Positions 1-8,161 of a stretch of DNA of 64,000 bases are shown here, piece by piece; position 1 is the first letter of the stretch, and each line of letters begins with the position of its first letter. The notes under the pieces were generated by a model that made no database searches, was not told the origin of the DNA, and saw only the letters and a list, made by a program, of their open reading frames with translations. The translations under genes were made by a program, and so were the position numbers. The stretch is from AA29 sp041481445 (GTDB lineage: Bacteria > Acidobacteriota > Vicinamibacteria > Fen-336), in NCBI GenBank assembly GCA_041481445.1, contig JBGPBV010000007.1, positions 19,370 through 83,369 of the forward strand, given 5' to 3'.

Positions 1-60
1 CGCGGCGGTGCCGGCGGCGGGGGCCGAGCAGGCGGAAGAGGCGGCGGATCACGCGCGGCA

Positions 61-85
61 AAGGTCGCACAGTCCGCGCGACCTT
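61..85. repeat. Perfect 8-bp inverted repeat
   Basis: The arms AAGGTCGC (61-68) and GCGACCTT (78-85) are perfect inverted copies around a 9-base spacer. The right arm overlaps a possible -35 (TTGCCA, 84-89) of the next gene, so this could be an operator or a hairpin ending an upstream gene. No T-run follows, so a classical terminator is not supported. Bases 1-60 show no supportable gene. Confidence 0.4.
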
Positions 86-113
86 GCCAACGGCGCGAAC
101 GGCATGGTAAGAC
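84..113 (+). promoter_or_regulatory. Possible promoter of the spermidine-synthase-like gene
   Basis: TTGCCA (84-89) is followed after 18 bases by TAAGAC (108-113). The TTG start codon lies 7 bases downstream of the hexamer, so the transcript would be leaderless or nearly so. The -10 match is imperfect, and an ATG at 190 is an alternative start. Confidence 0.3.
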
Positions 114-120
114 CAGTCGT

Positions 121-2541
121 TTGAGCACACTCTCCGCCCCCGCGCCGGACGCCGTCGTGGCGCCTCTTCCCGAGCCGCGCGGGGACCGGATGACCGCCGA
201 TTTCCTCCGCGCCGCCCGGGCCGCCGTCTTCGGGAGCACGCTGCTCCCCCTCGTCACCACCCTCTGCAGCGCCTGGCTCCTGTCCAGCCCCGACCATCAC
301 GTGGGCCTGCGCGAGGTGATGGCGCACCTCGGGATGATCGCGGCCGTCAACGCCCTGGTCGCGGCCGCGCTCTGGCGATGGGGAAGGGCGCTCGACGGCT
401 GGGGGCGGGGCCAGGCGGCCTTCCTCGACACCCTGCCCGCGCGGCGGGTGGACGTGGCCATCGTGGCCGCGGCCGCGGTGAGCCTCTTCCTGGAGCTGGC
501 GGTGATCCGCTGGCAGGGCTCGGTCTTCGAGCTGTTCGCGCTCTACAAGAACCTGGGCCTGCTCGCCTGCTTCGCGGGCCTCGGACTGGGCTACGCGCTG
601 GCCGGGCGCGACCGTCTCCCCCTCTTCGCCACCCTGCCCCTCCTCGGCTGGCAGATGCTCGTGTTGACCTGCCTGCGCCACGGCCTGCCCGGTCCCGCCA
701 TCGAGACCAACGGCTACTCCTGGCGGGTGCAGAGCCTGCTGGCCACGCCGTTCCCGGAGCAGCGCAACATCGGCTTCGCCACCGCGCAGACCGCCGGCCA
801 GTTCGTGGCCGCCTATGCGTTCCTCTCCGTGCTCTTCGTCCTCAGCGCGCTCGCCTTCCTGCCCGTGGGCCAGCTCTGCGGGCGCTTGATGGCGCGGCGC
901 GAGCAGCTCCACGCCTACGCGCTCAACCTGGCGGGCAGCCTGGCCGGCGTCGTGCTGCTCCTCGTGGCCAGCGCGCTCTGGACACCGCCTCTCGTCTGGT
1001 TCGCCCCCCTCTTCGCCCTGCTCCTCGTCTTCCAGAGCTTCGACCGGAAGGTCCTGCTCGCGGGGGCGGGGGCGGCGCTGGCGGCCGCGGTCGTGCTGGC
1101 CTGGCCGGTCTCGTTCCAGTGGGAGCGCATCTACTCGCCCTACCAGGTGATCGAGCACGGCCCCGGCGAGCGTGGCTACACCACCATCCGCGCCGCCGGC
1201 CACTACTACCAGAGGGTCCACGACCTCTCGCCGGCCGCCCAGGCCAGCTCGGAGAGCCGCCGCCGGATCGCCTTCTACTACGAGCTGCCCTACCGCGTTC
1301 ACGGCGCGCCCACCAAGGTGGCCATCCTCGGGGCCGGCACCGGCAACGACGTGGCCGCCGCCCTGCGCGCGGGGGCGGAGTACGTCGACGCGATCGAGAT
1401 CGACCCCGTCATCCTCCGCCTGGGCCAGCTCTACCACCCCGAGAAGCCCTACGACGATTTCCGCGTGCGCCGGATCGTGAACGACGCGCGCACCTACCTG
1501 CGAACGACGCCCGAGACCTACGACCTCATCGTCTACGGCCTCCTCGACTCGCACACGCTGCTCAGCCACGCCTCCAGCGTGCGGCTGGAGTCGTTCGTCT
1601 ACACCGTGGAGGGCATCCGGGAGGCGCGGGCGCGCCTGAAGGAGGACGGCCTGCTCAGCCTCTCGTTCGCGGTGGTGTCGAAGGAGATCGGCCGCAAGAT
1701 CTACCTCATGATGACGGAGGCCTTCGACGGGCGGCCCCCGCTGTGCCTGCGCGGGGCCTACGACGGCTCGGTCATCTTCCTCCAGCGCAAGAACGGCGGG
1801 GTCACCGTGCCCGAGAGCCTGACCCTGAACCGGCGCGAGGGCTTCTGGGCCATGGAGCGCTTCGAGGACGCGAGCGTGCGGGCCGACGTCTCCACCGACG
1901 ACTGGCCCTTCCTCTACATGGCGGAACGCGTCTACCCCCTCTCGTACGTCTTCATGGGGTTGCTCGTGATCGCCCTCTCCCTTCTCCTCGTCTCCAACTT
2001 CACGGGCGAGCGGCCCGCTTTCAGCCACGCCGTGTTCTTCTTCCTGGGCGCCGCCTTCATGCTCGTCGAGACCAAGGCCATCACGGAGCTCGGCCTCACC
2101 TTCGGCAACACCTGGCACGTCATCGGGATCTCGATCGCGGGCATCCTGGCCATGGCCTTCCTGGCCACGGTGGTGGTGAGCCGGTGGAGGATCCGGGCGG
2201 TGGCGGTGCCGTTCCTCCTGCTCCTGGCCAGCCTGGGCGCGGGATGGTGGGTGTCGCGCGCGGGAGGGTTCGCGCCCACGGCGGCGGGGAAGCTCGCGGC
2301 CGTCGGCCTGCTGAGCCTGCCGATCTTCTTCTCCGGGATCCTGTTCGCGCGCTTCCTGGACACGGGCGTGGGCATCGCGGGGGCGATGGCGGTGAACCTG
2401 CTCGGGGCGATGGTGGGCGGCCTGCTCGAGTACAACGCGATGTACTTCGGGTTCCGGTTCCTCTACGGCCTGGCCGCCGCCCTCTACGCCTGCGCGTTCC
2501 TGCTCGCCGGGAGGGCCTCCGTCCGCTTGCGCGCCCAGTGA
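121..2541 (+). CDS. Polytopic membrane protein with spermidine-synthase-like domain
   Basis: An 806-residue protein with three parts: hydrophobic segments over roughly residues 30-330, a soluble Rossmann methyltransferase/aminopropyltransferase-like domain around 385-560, and a second membrane block around 605-800. The SAM-type glycine motif GAGTGND lies near residue 404 and the acidic loop AIEID near 424, followed by VYGLLDSHTLL near 471, as in spermidine-synthase-like folds. Fused membrane versions are common in bacteria and mostly uncharacterised, so a true polyamine reaction is not established. The start is TTG at 121; the in-frame ATG at 190 would remove 23 residues. The stop overlaps the next gene's GTG (GTGA), suggesting coupled translation. 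Confidence 0.8.
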   Translation: MSTLSAPAPDAVVAPLPEPRGDRMTADFLRAARAAVFGSTLLPLVTTLCSAWLLSSPDHHVGLREVMAHLGMIAAVNALVAAALWRWGRALDGWGRGQAAFLDTLPARRVDVAIVAAAAVSLFLELAVIRWQGSVFELFALYKNLGLLACFAGLGLGYALAGRDRLPLFATLPLLGWQMLVLTCLRHGLPGPAIETNGYSWRVQSLLATPFPEQRNIGFATAQTAGQFVAAYAFLSVLFVLSALAFLPVGQLCGRLMARREQLHAYALNLAGSLAGVVLLLVASALWTPPLVWFAPLFALLLVFQSFDRKVLLAGAGAALAAAVVLAWPVSFQWERIYSPYQVIEHGPGERGYTTIRAAGHYYQRVHDLSPAAQASSESRRRIAFYYELPYRVHGAPTKVAILGAGTGNDVAAALRAGAEYVDAIEIDPVILRLGQLYHPEKPYDDFRVRRIVNDARTYLRTTPETYDLIVYGLLDSHTLLSHASSVRLESFVYTVEGIREARARLKEDGLLSLSFAVVSKEIGRKIYLMMTEAFDGRPPLCLRGAYDGSVIFLQRKNGGVTVPESLTLNRREGFWAMERFEDASVRADVSTDDWPFLYMAERVYPLSYVFMGLLVIALSLLLVSNFTGERPAFSHAVFFFLGAAFMLVETKAITELGLTFGNTWHVIGISIAGILAMAFLATVVVSRWRIRAVAVPFLLLLASLGAGWWVSRAGGFAPTAAGKLAAVGLLSLPIFFSGILFARFLDTGVGIAGAMAVNLLGAMVGGLLEYNAMYFGFRFLYGLAAALYACAFLLAGRASVRLRAQ

Positions 2542-4298
2542 CCGGGCGGGCCCTCGCGCGACGCCTCGCTTCCCCTCCCCCCTGCGTGTGGGTCGCGCTC
2601 GCCCTCGCCGCCTACGCCGCCCTCGCCGTCGCTTCCGAGCGGGGCAAGTCCGCCGTCTTCGACGAGGTCATCCACCTCCCGCCGGGCTGGGCCGCCCTGA
2701 AGCTCGGCGACCACCGGATGAACCCGCTGCACCCGCCGCTGGCCCGGATCATCGCGGCGGCGCCTCTCCTGTTCATGGACGTCAGGGTCGATCCGGACGA
2801 CCTGGCCTGGCGCACCGCGCGGCCGTGGGAGTGGGGCAAGCGGTTCCTGTATCGCTGGAACGACGGCGATCGCCTGCTGTTCTGGGGCCGGCTGCCCATC
2901 GTGGCCCTGGCCATGGTCCTGGCCGTCACCGTCTTCTGGTGGGCCCGCCGTCTCTGGGGCCTGCCCGCCGGCTTCCTCGCGCTCGTACTGTGCGTGCTCA
3001 GCCCCGACGTCCTCGCCCACGGCCATCTCGTCACGAACGACCTGCCCGTCGTGCTGTTCGTGTTCCTGTCCGTCGTCCTCTTCGAGCGGCTGGTCGAGCG
3101 GGTCACCGTCGTGCGGGCGATCGCGGTCGCCCTGGCCGTCGGCGCGGCGTTCGCGACGAAGTTCTCCGCCTTCGCCATCCCGCCCATCCTGGCCGCGCTC
3201 GCGCTCGTGGTGGCCTGGCGTCCCGAGCCGCTGGCGGTCGCGATCGGCACGCCGCGCGCGGTCTCGGGCCGCGCGCGGAAGCTGGGCCTGCTCGCGGTCG
3301 TGCTGGTGGCGATCGGGGCCCTGGCCCTCGCCGTCGTCTGGGCCGCCTACGGATTCCGCTCCGCGCTGACTCCGGATCCCGCCGTCGATGCCTTCATGCA
3401 CGGCAGCGACGCGCCCCCGGCCAGCCCCGTGCTCCGCGTCGGCGCCTCCCTCACGCGCGGCCGGCTCCTGCCCGAGGCCTGGGTCTGGGGGTTCCTGAAC
3501 TGCTTCAAGTCGTTCGCGAGCCGCCCGTCGTTCCTGCTCGGGCACTGCTCGGACACGGGCTGGTGGTACTACTTCCCGGTCGCGATCGCGCTCAAGGCAC
3601 CGCTGCCGCTGCTCGTCCTCGTCGGCGCCGCCGCCGTTCTGGCCTGGACGCGCCCGGCGGGGGGGCGCGCGCAATGGTTCGTGTGGCTGCCTCCCGCGAT
3701 GTTCCTCGCCCTGACCATGACGCAGAACATCAACATCGGACACCGGCACGTGCTGGGGATCTATCCCTTCTTGTTCGTGGCCGCTTCGCGCGTCGCGTCG
3801 CTCGCCTGGTCCTCGCGCCGGTCGTGGCCCCGAGCGGCGGTGGTGGCCCTGTCCGTCCTGTACGCGGCCAGCGTGCTCAGGGTGCATCCGAACTACCTCG
3901 CCTACTTCAACGAAGCCGCGGGCGGGCCGTCGCAGGGCTGGCGATGGCTCGTGGACTCGAACGTCGACTGGGGCCAGGACCTGCCCGGCCTCAAGAAGTA
4001 CATGGACGCGAGCGGGATCGCGCGGGTGACCCTGTGCTACTTCGGGACGGCCGATCCCGGCTACTACGGGATCGCGTCGGACCGCCTGCCCGGGTACCAG
4101 CCGCCGCCGCCCTCGAGCCTCACCCGGACGATCCGCAAGGGCGACGTCGTCGCGATCAGCGCCACTCACCTCCAGGGCCTGTACCTCGACCCGGAGATGC
4201 AGCCGCTGATGGCGCAATTTCGAGCGAGGGCCCCCGTGGCGACGATCGGATACTCGATCTTCGTGTATCGCGCCGACTTCGACTGGACGCTGCCCTAG
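2538..4298 (+). CDS. GT39-like (GT-C) membrane glycosyltransferase
   Basis: A 586-residue polytopic protein of the GT-C/ArnT-PMT type, expected to use a lipid-phosphate-linked sugar at the outer face of the inner membrane. An early acidic motif, FDEVIHLPPGW, begins near residue 41 before NPLHPPLARI, and the conserved SNVDWGQDLPG motif lies near residue 474. About ten hydrophobic segments lie between. The frame stays open upstream through the preceding gene, but GTG at 2538 overlaps that gene's TGA and immediately precedes the first family-like sequence, so it is chosen as start. The stop TAG interlocks with the stop of the opposing gene in CTAG. Acceptor unknown. Confidence 0.8.
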   Translation: MTGRALARRLASPPPCVWVALALAAYAALAVASERGKSAVFDEVIHLPPGWAALKLGDHRMNPLHPPLARIIAAAPLLFMDVRVDPDDLAWRTARPWEWGKRFLYRWNDGDRLLFWGRLPIVALAMVLAVTVFWWARRLWGLPAGFLALVLCVLSPDVLAHGHLVTNDLPVVLFVFLSVVLFERLVERVTVVRAIAVALAVGAAFATKFSAFAIPPILAALALVVAWRPEPLAVAIGTPRAVSGRARKLGLLAVVLVAIGALALAVVWAAYGFRSALTPDPAVDAFMHGSDAPPASPVLRVGASLTRGRLLPEAWVWGFLNCFKSFASRPSFLLGHCSDTGWWYYFPVAIALKAPLPLLVLVGAAAVLAWTRPAGGRAQWFVWLPPAMFLALTMTQNINIGHRHVLGIYPFLFVAASRVASLAWSSRRSWPRAAVVALSVLYAASVLRVHPNYLAYFNEAAGGPSQGWRWLVDSNVDWGQDLPGLKKYMDASGIARVTLCYFGTADPGYYGIASDRLPGYQPPPPSSLTRTIRKGDVVAISATHLQGLYLDPEMQPLMAQFRARAPVATIGYSIFVYRADFDWTLP

Positions 4299-5830
4299 AA
4301 GAACCTCCACCAGCAGGCGATCGCGATCGTCACCGGGGCCAGCGTGGCGGCGAGGACGGCCGCGGAGACCGCGCTGGGCGCGCCCTGGTCGGCCTCGCCG
4401 GACGGCCGCGCGAGGGCGGCCACGAGCAGGACGGGCATGATCGGGATCCAGATCCGGCCCACCTCGCCGCGCGTCTGCCCGGACAGGAGGAGGAGGGCCA
4501 GCGCCGCGGCCGCCCCCAGGCGGAAGGCCTCGTCGGGCTGGAGGCGGGCGCGGGCGAGCAGGCGCCGGCCCGACCACGCGATCGCGAGGACGAGCGAGGC
4601 GGCGATCGGCGGCCCGAGGAAGAGGCCGAGATCGAGGGGATCGAACACCAGCCAGAGGGCGTAGTCCCGCGGCTCGGTGAAGAACTCGCGATGGATGCGG
4701 AGGGCCTCCGCCGCGGACGCGAGCGGATGGTGGCCGACCAGGGCCGGGGCGAGGAACGCCGCCGCCGTGACCGCCGCCGCCAGCGCGCCGCGCGCGACCC
4801 CGCGCACGAGGGAACGGCCGGCCGCCCAGGAGGCGCAGAGCACGGCCGTCCCCCCGACGATCAGGAACGCCGGGGCCCCGTAGGACAGCGCGACCGCCAT
4901 CCCGCCGGCCAGGCCGGCCAGCGCCGACCAGGCCACGGCCCGCCCGCGGCTCTCGCCGGTGAGCGCACGGGCGAGCGCGGCCGCGGAGAGCGCGACGGGC
5001 AGGGCGAGGGCCTGGTCGAGCTGCGGCAGCATGAGGACGGGGCCGGGCAGGAGGCTCCAGAGGATGCCGACGCGCGCGGACGCGAGCGGCCCGAGGCCGA
5101 CTCCGCGCGCCAGCGCCGCCACCGGCCAGGCGGTCAGGGCGCACGCGGCCAGGATCAGGAGGCCACCGAGCACGCCTCCGGCGCGGGCGGCCGCGCTGTG
5201 CTCCGGCCGCGGCCGGCGCGGGTTCGAGTCGGGCAGGCCAGACACCGACAACACCGTGCGCGTGAGCGCGGGGGAGCTCTCGCACAGCGCGATGAGGCCG
5301 CGATAGACCAGTACGGGACCGGGCGGGTGCGTGGCCGCGTGCTTGGCCCCCTTCCGGAAGGTCGGGAGCAGCACGTCGTGGTTGCGGAGGAACTCGATCG
5401 GGTCCTCCGCCTCCGGGGCGATCGCGACCGTGTAGTACGAAGTCGCCGTGCGGTAGGCGACACGGCCGAACAGCGTGGGCAGGGCGCCGTCGGGCTCCAT
5501 CGCGATCAAGGCCAGCGGCAGGGCGAGGCCGAGGAGCGACCCCGCGGTGAGGAGCGCCCGTCGCGCCGCCTCGCCCGCGGCGCGCGCCCGCGCGGACCCC
5601 GAGGCGGCCAGGAGCGCGACCGCCGCCAGCACGGCCAGGAGGGCGGGCCAGAGAGGGCCGGTGGTGCCCACGTCGCGAAGCGGCCACTGCCACTCCGGCG
5701 GGTAGGGCGCGGGCCCGCGCAACCAGGGCAGGCGGTCGCCCCACGCGGCCGCCAGGAACGTGACGGTGGCGGCGACCCAGAGCGCGCGCTCGCGGCGAGA
5801 CGGCTCGCCCAGGGGCGCTCCCGTCAGCAT
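4295..5830 (-). CDS. Polytopic membrane protein, GT-C glycosyltransferase-like
   Basis: A 511-residue protein with many hydrophobic helices. The loop KHAATHPPGPVLVYRG near residues 160-175 resembles the THPPG loop of uncharacterised GT-C-like transferases, and an early luminal-type segment (YRTATSYY) precedes it. Start ATG is at 5830; a longer open frame upstream runs antisense into the lipoprotein gene and is rejected. The gene is convergent with the GT39-like gene, their stop codons sharing CTAG, and divergent from the lipoprotein gene. Function beyond a likely membrane sugar transferase is not supported. Confidence 0.65.
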   Translation of the reverse strand: MLTGAPLGEPSRRERALWVAATVTFLAAAWGDRLPWLRGPAPYPPEWQWPLRDVGTTGPLWPALLAVLAAVALLAASGSARARAAGEAARRALLTAGSLLGLALPLALIAMEPDGALPTLFGRVAYRTATSYYTVAIAPEAEDPIEFLRNHDVLLPTFRKGAKHAATHPPGPVLVYRGLIALCESSPALTRTVLSVSGLPDSNPRRPRPEHSAAARAGGVLGGLLILAACALTAWPVAALARGVGLGPLASARVGILWSLLPGPVLMLPQLDQALALPVALSAAALARALTGESRGRAVAWSALAGLAGGMAVALSYGAPAFLIVGGTAVLCASWAAGRSLVRGVARGALAAAVTAAAFLAPALVGHHPLASAAEALRIHREFFTEPRDYALWLVFDPLDLGLFLGPPIAASLVLAIAWSGRRLLARARLQPDEAFRLGAAAALALLLLSGQTRGEVGRIWIPIMPVLLVAALARPSGEADQGAPSAVSAAVLAATLAPVTIAIACWWRFF

Positions 5831-5852
5831 CGCGGGAGTATAACGTCGGGCT

Positions 5853-5884
5853 CCCGCGGGCGCCGTGCCCCGCGGGCGCCGTGC
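5853..5884. repeat. Perfect 16-bp tandem duplication
   Basis: Two adjacent identical copies of CCCGCGGGCGCCGTGC (5853-5868 and 5869-5884) lie between divergent genes. A -10-like TAAGAT (5885-5890) follows directly, 9 bases before the lipoprotein ATG. The duplication could be a regulator-binding site or a recent slippage event. Confidence 0.8.
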
Positions 5885-5899
5885 TAAGATGTCCGGTCC

Positions 5900-7000
5900 A
5901 TGTCTGCCCGCCGGGCCCTCCTGACCAGCCTCCTCCTGCCGTTGGCCGCCTGCGGCGGCGGCTCGCCGTCCGGTCCGGCGCCCGTCCCGTCGAGCGGCGG
6001 CTCCCAGTCCGTGACCGTCGTCGTGTTCTACGACGAGAACGGAAACGGCACCATCGACAGCGGAGAGGTCGCGCGCGTGCCGGACGTCGAGGTGAGCCTG
6101 GGCGGACGCAGCGCGCGCAGCGCCGCCGGCACCGGCCGGGCCGTCATTGACGGCGTGGCCACGGGCACGTTCACGCCGGCCGTGAACGCGGGCACGCTCC
6201 CTCCGTTCTACGGGGTGGGGCGCCTCTCCACCGTCCAGGTGCCCGTCTCCGGCGAGGTGGCGATGCCGCTCGTCCTCCCCATCGGGTCGAACCGCCCCAA
6301 CACGTACATGGCCTTCGGCGACAGCATCACCGAGGGCAACAACTATCCTGGCGACCCCTCGTATCGCGGACCGCTCGGCGACAAGCTGCGCCAGCACTTC
6401 GGGCGAGCGACCGTCCTCAACGAAGGCGTGGGCTCCACGAAGAGCAATCAGGGCGCGGCGCGCGTGGACGGGCCGCTCAACGCCGACCGGCCCGCGTACA
6501 CGCTGATCCTCTACGGCACCAACGACTGGGGCCAGTCGGAGTGCAACAGCGTGGCCAAGCTGGCCACGACCTGCTTCACGATCGACAGCCTGCGCGACAT
6601 CATCCTGTCCGCGAAGGGCTCGTCCAGCCTGCCCGTCCTCGCCACCATCCCGCCCTGCAACGAGGGCTACGACTTCCGCGCCCCGCCGCAGCGCAACGAT
6701 TGGGTCTCGGCGGTGGACGTCCAGATCCGCGACCTCGCCCGCCAGCAGGGAGTGCCCCTGGCCGACGTCGAGAAGGCCTTCCTGGCCGCCGGCAACGACT
6801 CGCGCTTGTTCGTGGACCACATCCATCCGAGCGCGCAGGGCGAGGAGCTCATCGCGACCGCGTTCTTCCAGGCGGTTTCCCGCGCCGCGGGCGCCGGCGG
6901 CGCGTTCACGGGGCCGGTGATCGACCTCGACGCACCGCAGGTGCTGTCGCGCCCGGCGAGGCCGGGGCGCTCGGCGGGGACGGAGATCCGCCGCCGCTGA
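5900..7000 (+). CDS. SGNH/GDSL hydrolase lipoprotein
   Basis: A 366-residue predicted lipoprotein. The signal peptide ends in LPLAAC with the lipidation cysteine at residue 18, followed by a Gly/Ser/Pro linker. Residues about 35-125 form a beta-rich region containing YDENGNGTIDSGE, a dockerin/EF-hand-like calcium loop. The SGNH hydrolase domain follows: GDS with nucleophile Ser142, GTND at 206-209, and DHIH with Asp306 and His309 completing the triad. It likely acts as a periplasmic or surface esterase; the substrate is unknown. Its 3' end overlaps the opposing SGNH gene by 95 bases. Confidence 0.82.
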   Translation: MSARRALLTSLLLPLAACGGGSPSGPAPVPSSGGSQSVTVVVFYDENGNGTIDSGEVARVPDVEVSLGGRSARSAAGTGRAVIDGVATGTFTPAVNAGTLPPFYGVGRLSTVQVPVSGEVAMPLVLPIGSNRPNTYMAFGDSITEGNNYPGDPSYRGPLGDKLRQHFGRATVLNEGVGSTKSNQGAARVDGPLNADRPAYTLILYGTNDWGQSECNSVAKLATTCFTIDSLRDIILSAKGSSSLPVLATIPPCNEGYDFRAPPQRNDWVSAVDVQIRDLARQQGVPLADVEKAFLAAGNDSRLFVDHIHPSAQGEELIATAFFQAVSRAAGAGGAFTGPVIDLDAPQVLSRPARPGRSAGTEIRRR

Positions 7001-8147
7001 TCGTCGGCGCCCATCCCTCCTCCTCGACCGCGGCCGGCTCCATCGAGAGCCGCCGCACCGGCCCGACGAGGCTCTCCCCCGCCAGCCGGTGCGCGATCTC
7101 GTTGGGATGGTGGTCGACGGGGTGGACCCAGAGCGATTCCGCGGGGCGCCCATGGAGCGCCGACAGGAAGTCGTGCCGCGGGATGCCGGCGGAGAGGCAG
7201 AAGCGCGCGATCGTCTCCGACACGTCCGCGAACGGGTAGCGCCCTTCCAGGCCCACCAGAAGGGGCCAGGACGCGATGAGGAAGCGGCCGCCGCGGGCCT
7301 GGGTCCTCCGGTTCATCTTCCGCAGGAGGGCCTGGGTCCGCTCCCATCCCTCGCGGTTGGGCTCGCCGTACATGTCGTGGTACCAGCGCGTGGTGTCCCG
7401 GCCGATGCGCCAGGTGTCGAGGCGGTCGCGCACGAACGCGAGGAGGCGCGGGGTCCAGGGCCCGAGCCGGCGGTCCTCCTCCTCGCGGAACATGCGGCCG
7501 CGGTCGAGGATCCAGTCGTTGAGGTAGGCCTGGCGCGCCTGGAAGACGGGCGCCTTCACCGCGTCGTTGAGGACCATCCCGTAGACCACGACGTCGGGAT
7601 CGAAAGCGAGCACGGTCTCGAACAGGTCGAACAGCTCCGGGAAGTCGTACCCGCGCCGGCCGCAGTTGAGGACCTCCCAGCGCCCGGCCTCGCCCGCGGT
7701 GTTGAGCAGGCGATGGAGGACGCGCGGGTAGGCGTCCTCCTCCTTCACGCCCATGCCCTCGGTGAAGGAGTCTCCGATCACGAGCACGCGCGTCACGCCC
7801 TTGACGTGCGGGCCGATGGGGGACGAGCGGAACTGCTGCTCGCTGTAGCGGCGCTCCACCGCGTAGGGCGTGTGCGTCACCGCGTCCTCGAGGCGGGCCA
7901 GGCCCAGGGCGCGGTAGCGCTCGACGGTCGCGGGATCGCGCAGGTCGACGTCGAAATAGCCGCGCGGGTTGCTCGGATAGCAGTCGAGGAGCACCGTCCG
8001 CCCGCGGTTGGCGATCCGGTTCGTGTGCTGGAAGCCGGCGGGCGCGTAGCCGGTGACACGGAACACTCCCTCCAGGACGAGCAGCGTGAAGAGTGTGGAC
8101 GCGGTGATCAGGGCCACGCGCCCGGCCGCCGTCCGGACGGAAGGCAT
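6906..8147 (-). CDS. Membrane-anchored SGNH-hydrolase-like protein
   Basis: A 413-residue protein with an N-terminal signal anchor (about residues 8-30). The SGNH blocks are GDSFTEG (Ser127), VLND (Asn194) and VDHHPN (Asp345, His347). This pattern is seen in GDSL-like proteins of envelope and exopolysaccharide loci that may handle acyl groups. The last 40 residues are Pro/Ser/Gly-rich and overlap the 3' end of the convergent lipoprotein gene, so the native tail may be non-conserved. The ATG at 8147 lies only 14 bases from the start of the divergent barrel gene. Confidence 0.75.
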   Translation of the reverse strand: MPSVRTAAGRVALITASTLFTLLVLEGVFRVTGYAPAGFQHTNRIANRGRTVLLDCYPSNPRGYFDVDLRDPATVERYRALGLARLEDAVTHTPYAVERRYSEQQFRSSPIGPHVKGVTRVLVIGDSFTEGMGVKEEDAYPRVLHRLLNTAGEAGRWEVLNCGRRGYDFPELFDLFETVLAFDPDVVVYGMVLNDAVKAPVFQARQAYLNDWILDRGRMFREEEDRRLGPWTPRLLAFVRDRLDTWRIGRDTTRWYHDMYGEPNREGWERTQALLRKMNRRTQARGGRFLIASWPLLVGLEGRYPFADVSETIARFCLSAGIPRHDFLSALHGRPAESLWVHPVDHHPNEIAHRLAGESLVGPVRRLSMEPAAVEEEGWAPTISGGGSPSPPSAPASPGATAPAVRRGRSPAP

Positions 8148-8161
8148 GGGGCGGCAATGAT

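Noticed and set aside
61..85. Rho-independent terminator at the left edge
   Set aside because: There is a hairpin but no following T-run on either strand.
49..2118. A 689-codon open frame on the minus strand
   Set aside because: It is antisense to the spermidine-synthase-like gene, rich in Glu/Gly/Arg/His without any fold-like pattern, as expected from GC-rich third positions.
378..4298. A 1306-codon plus-strand protein as a single fusion
   Set aside because: Only the part after 2538 shows membrane-protein sequence; the first 720 codons are an out-of-frame reading of the upstream gene.
2484..5744. A 1086-codon open frame on the minus strand
   Set aside because: It crosses two real genes in other frames, is composed of Arg/Pro/Gly runs, and shows no domain.
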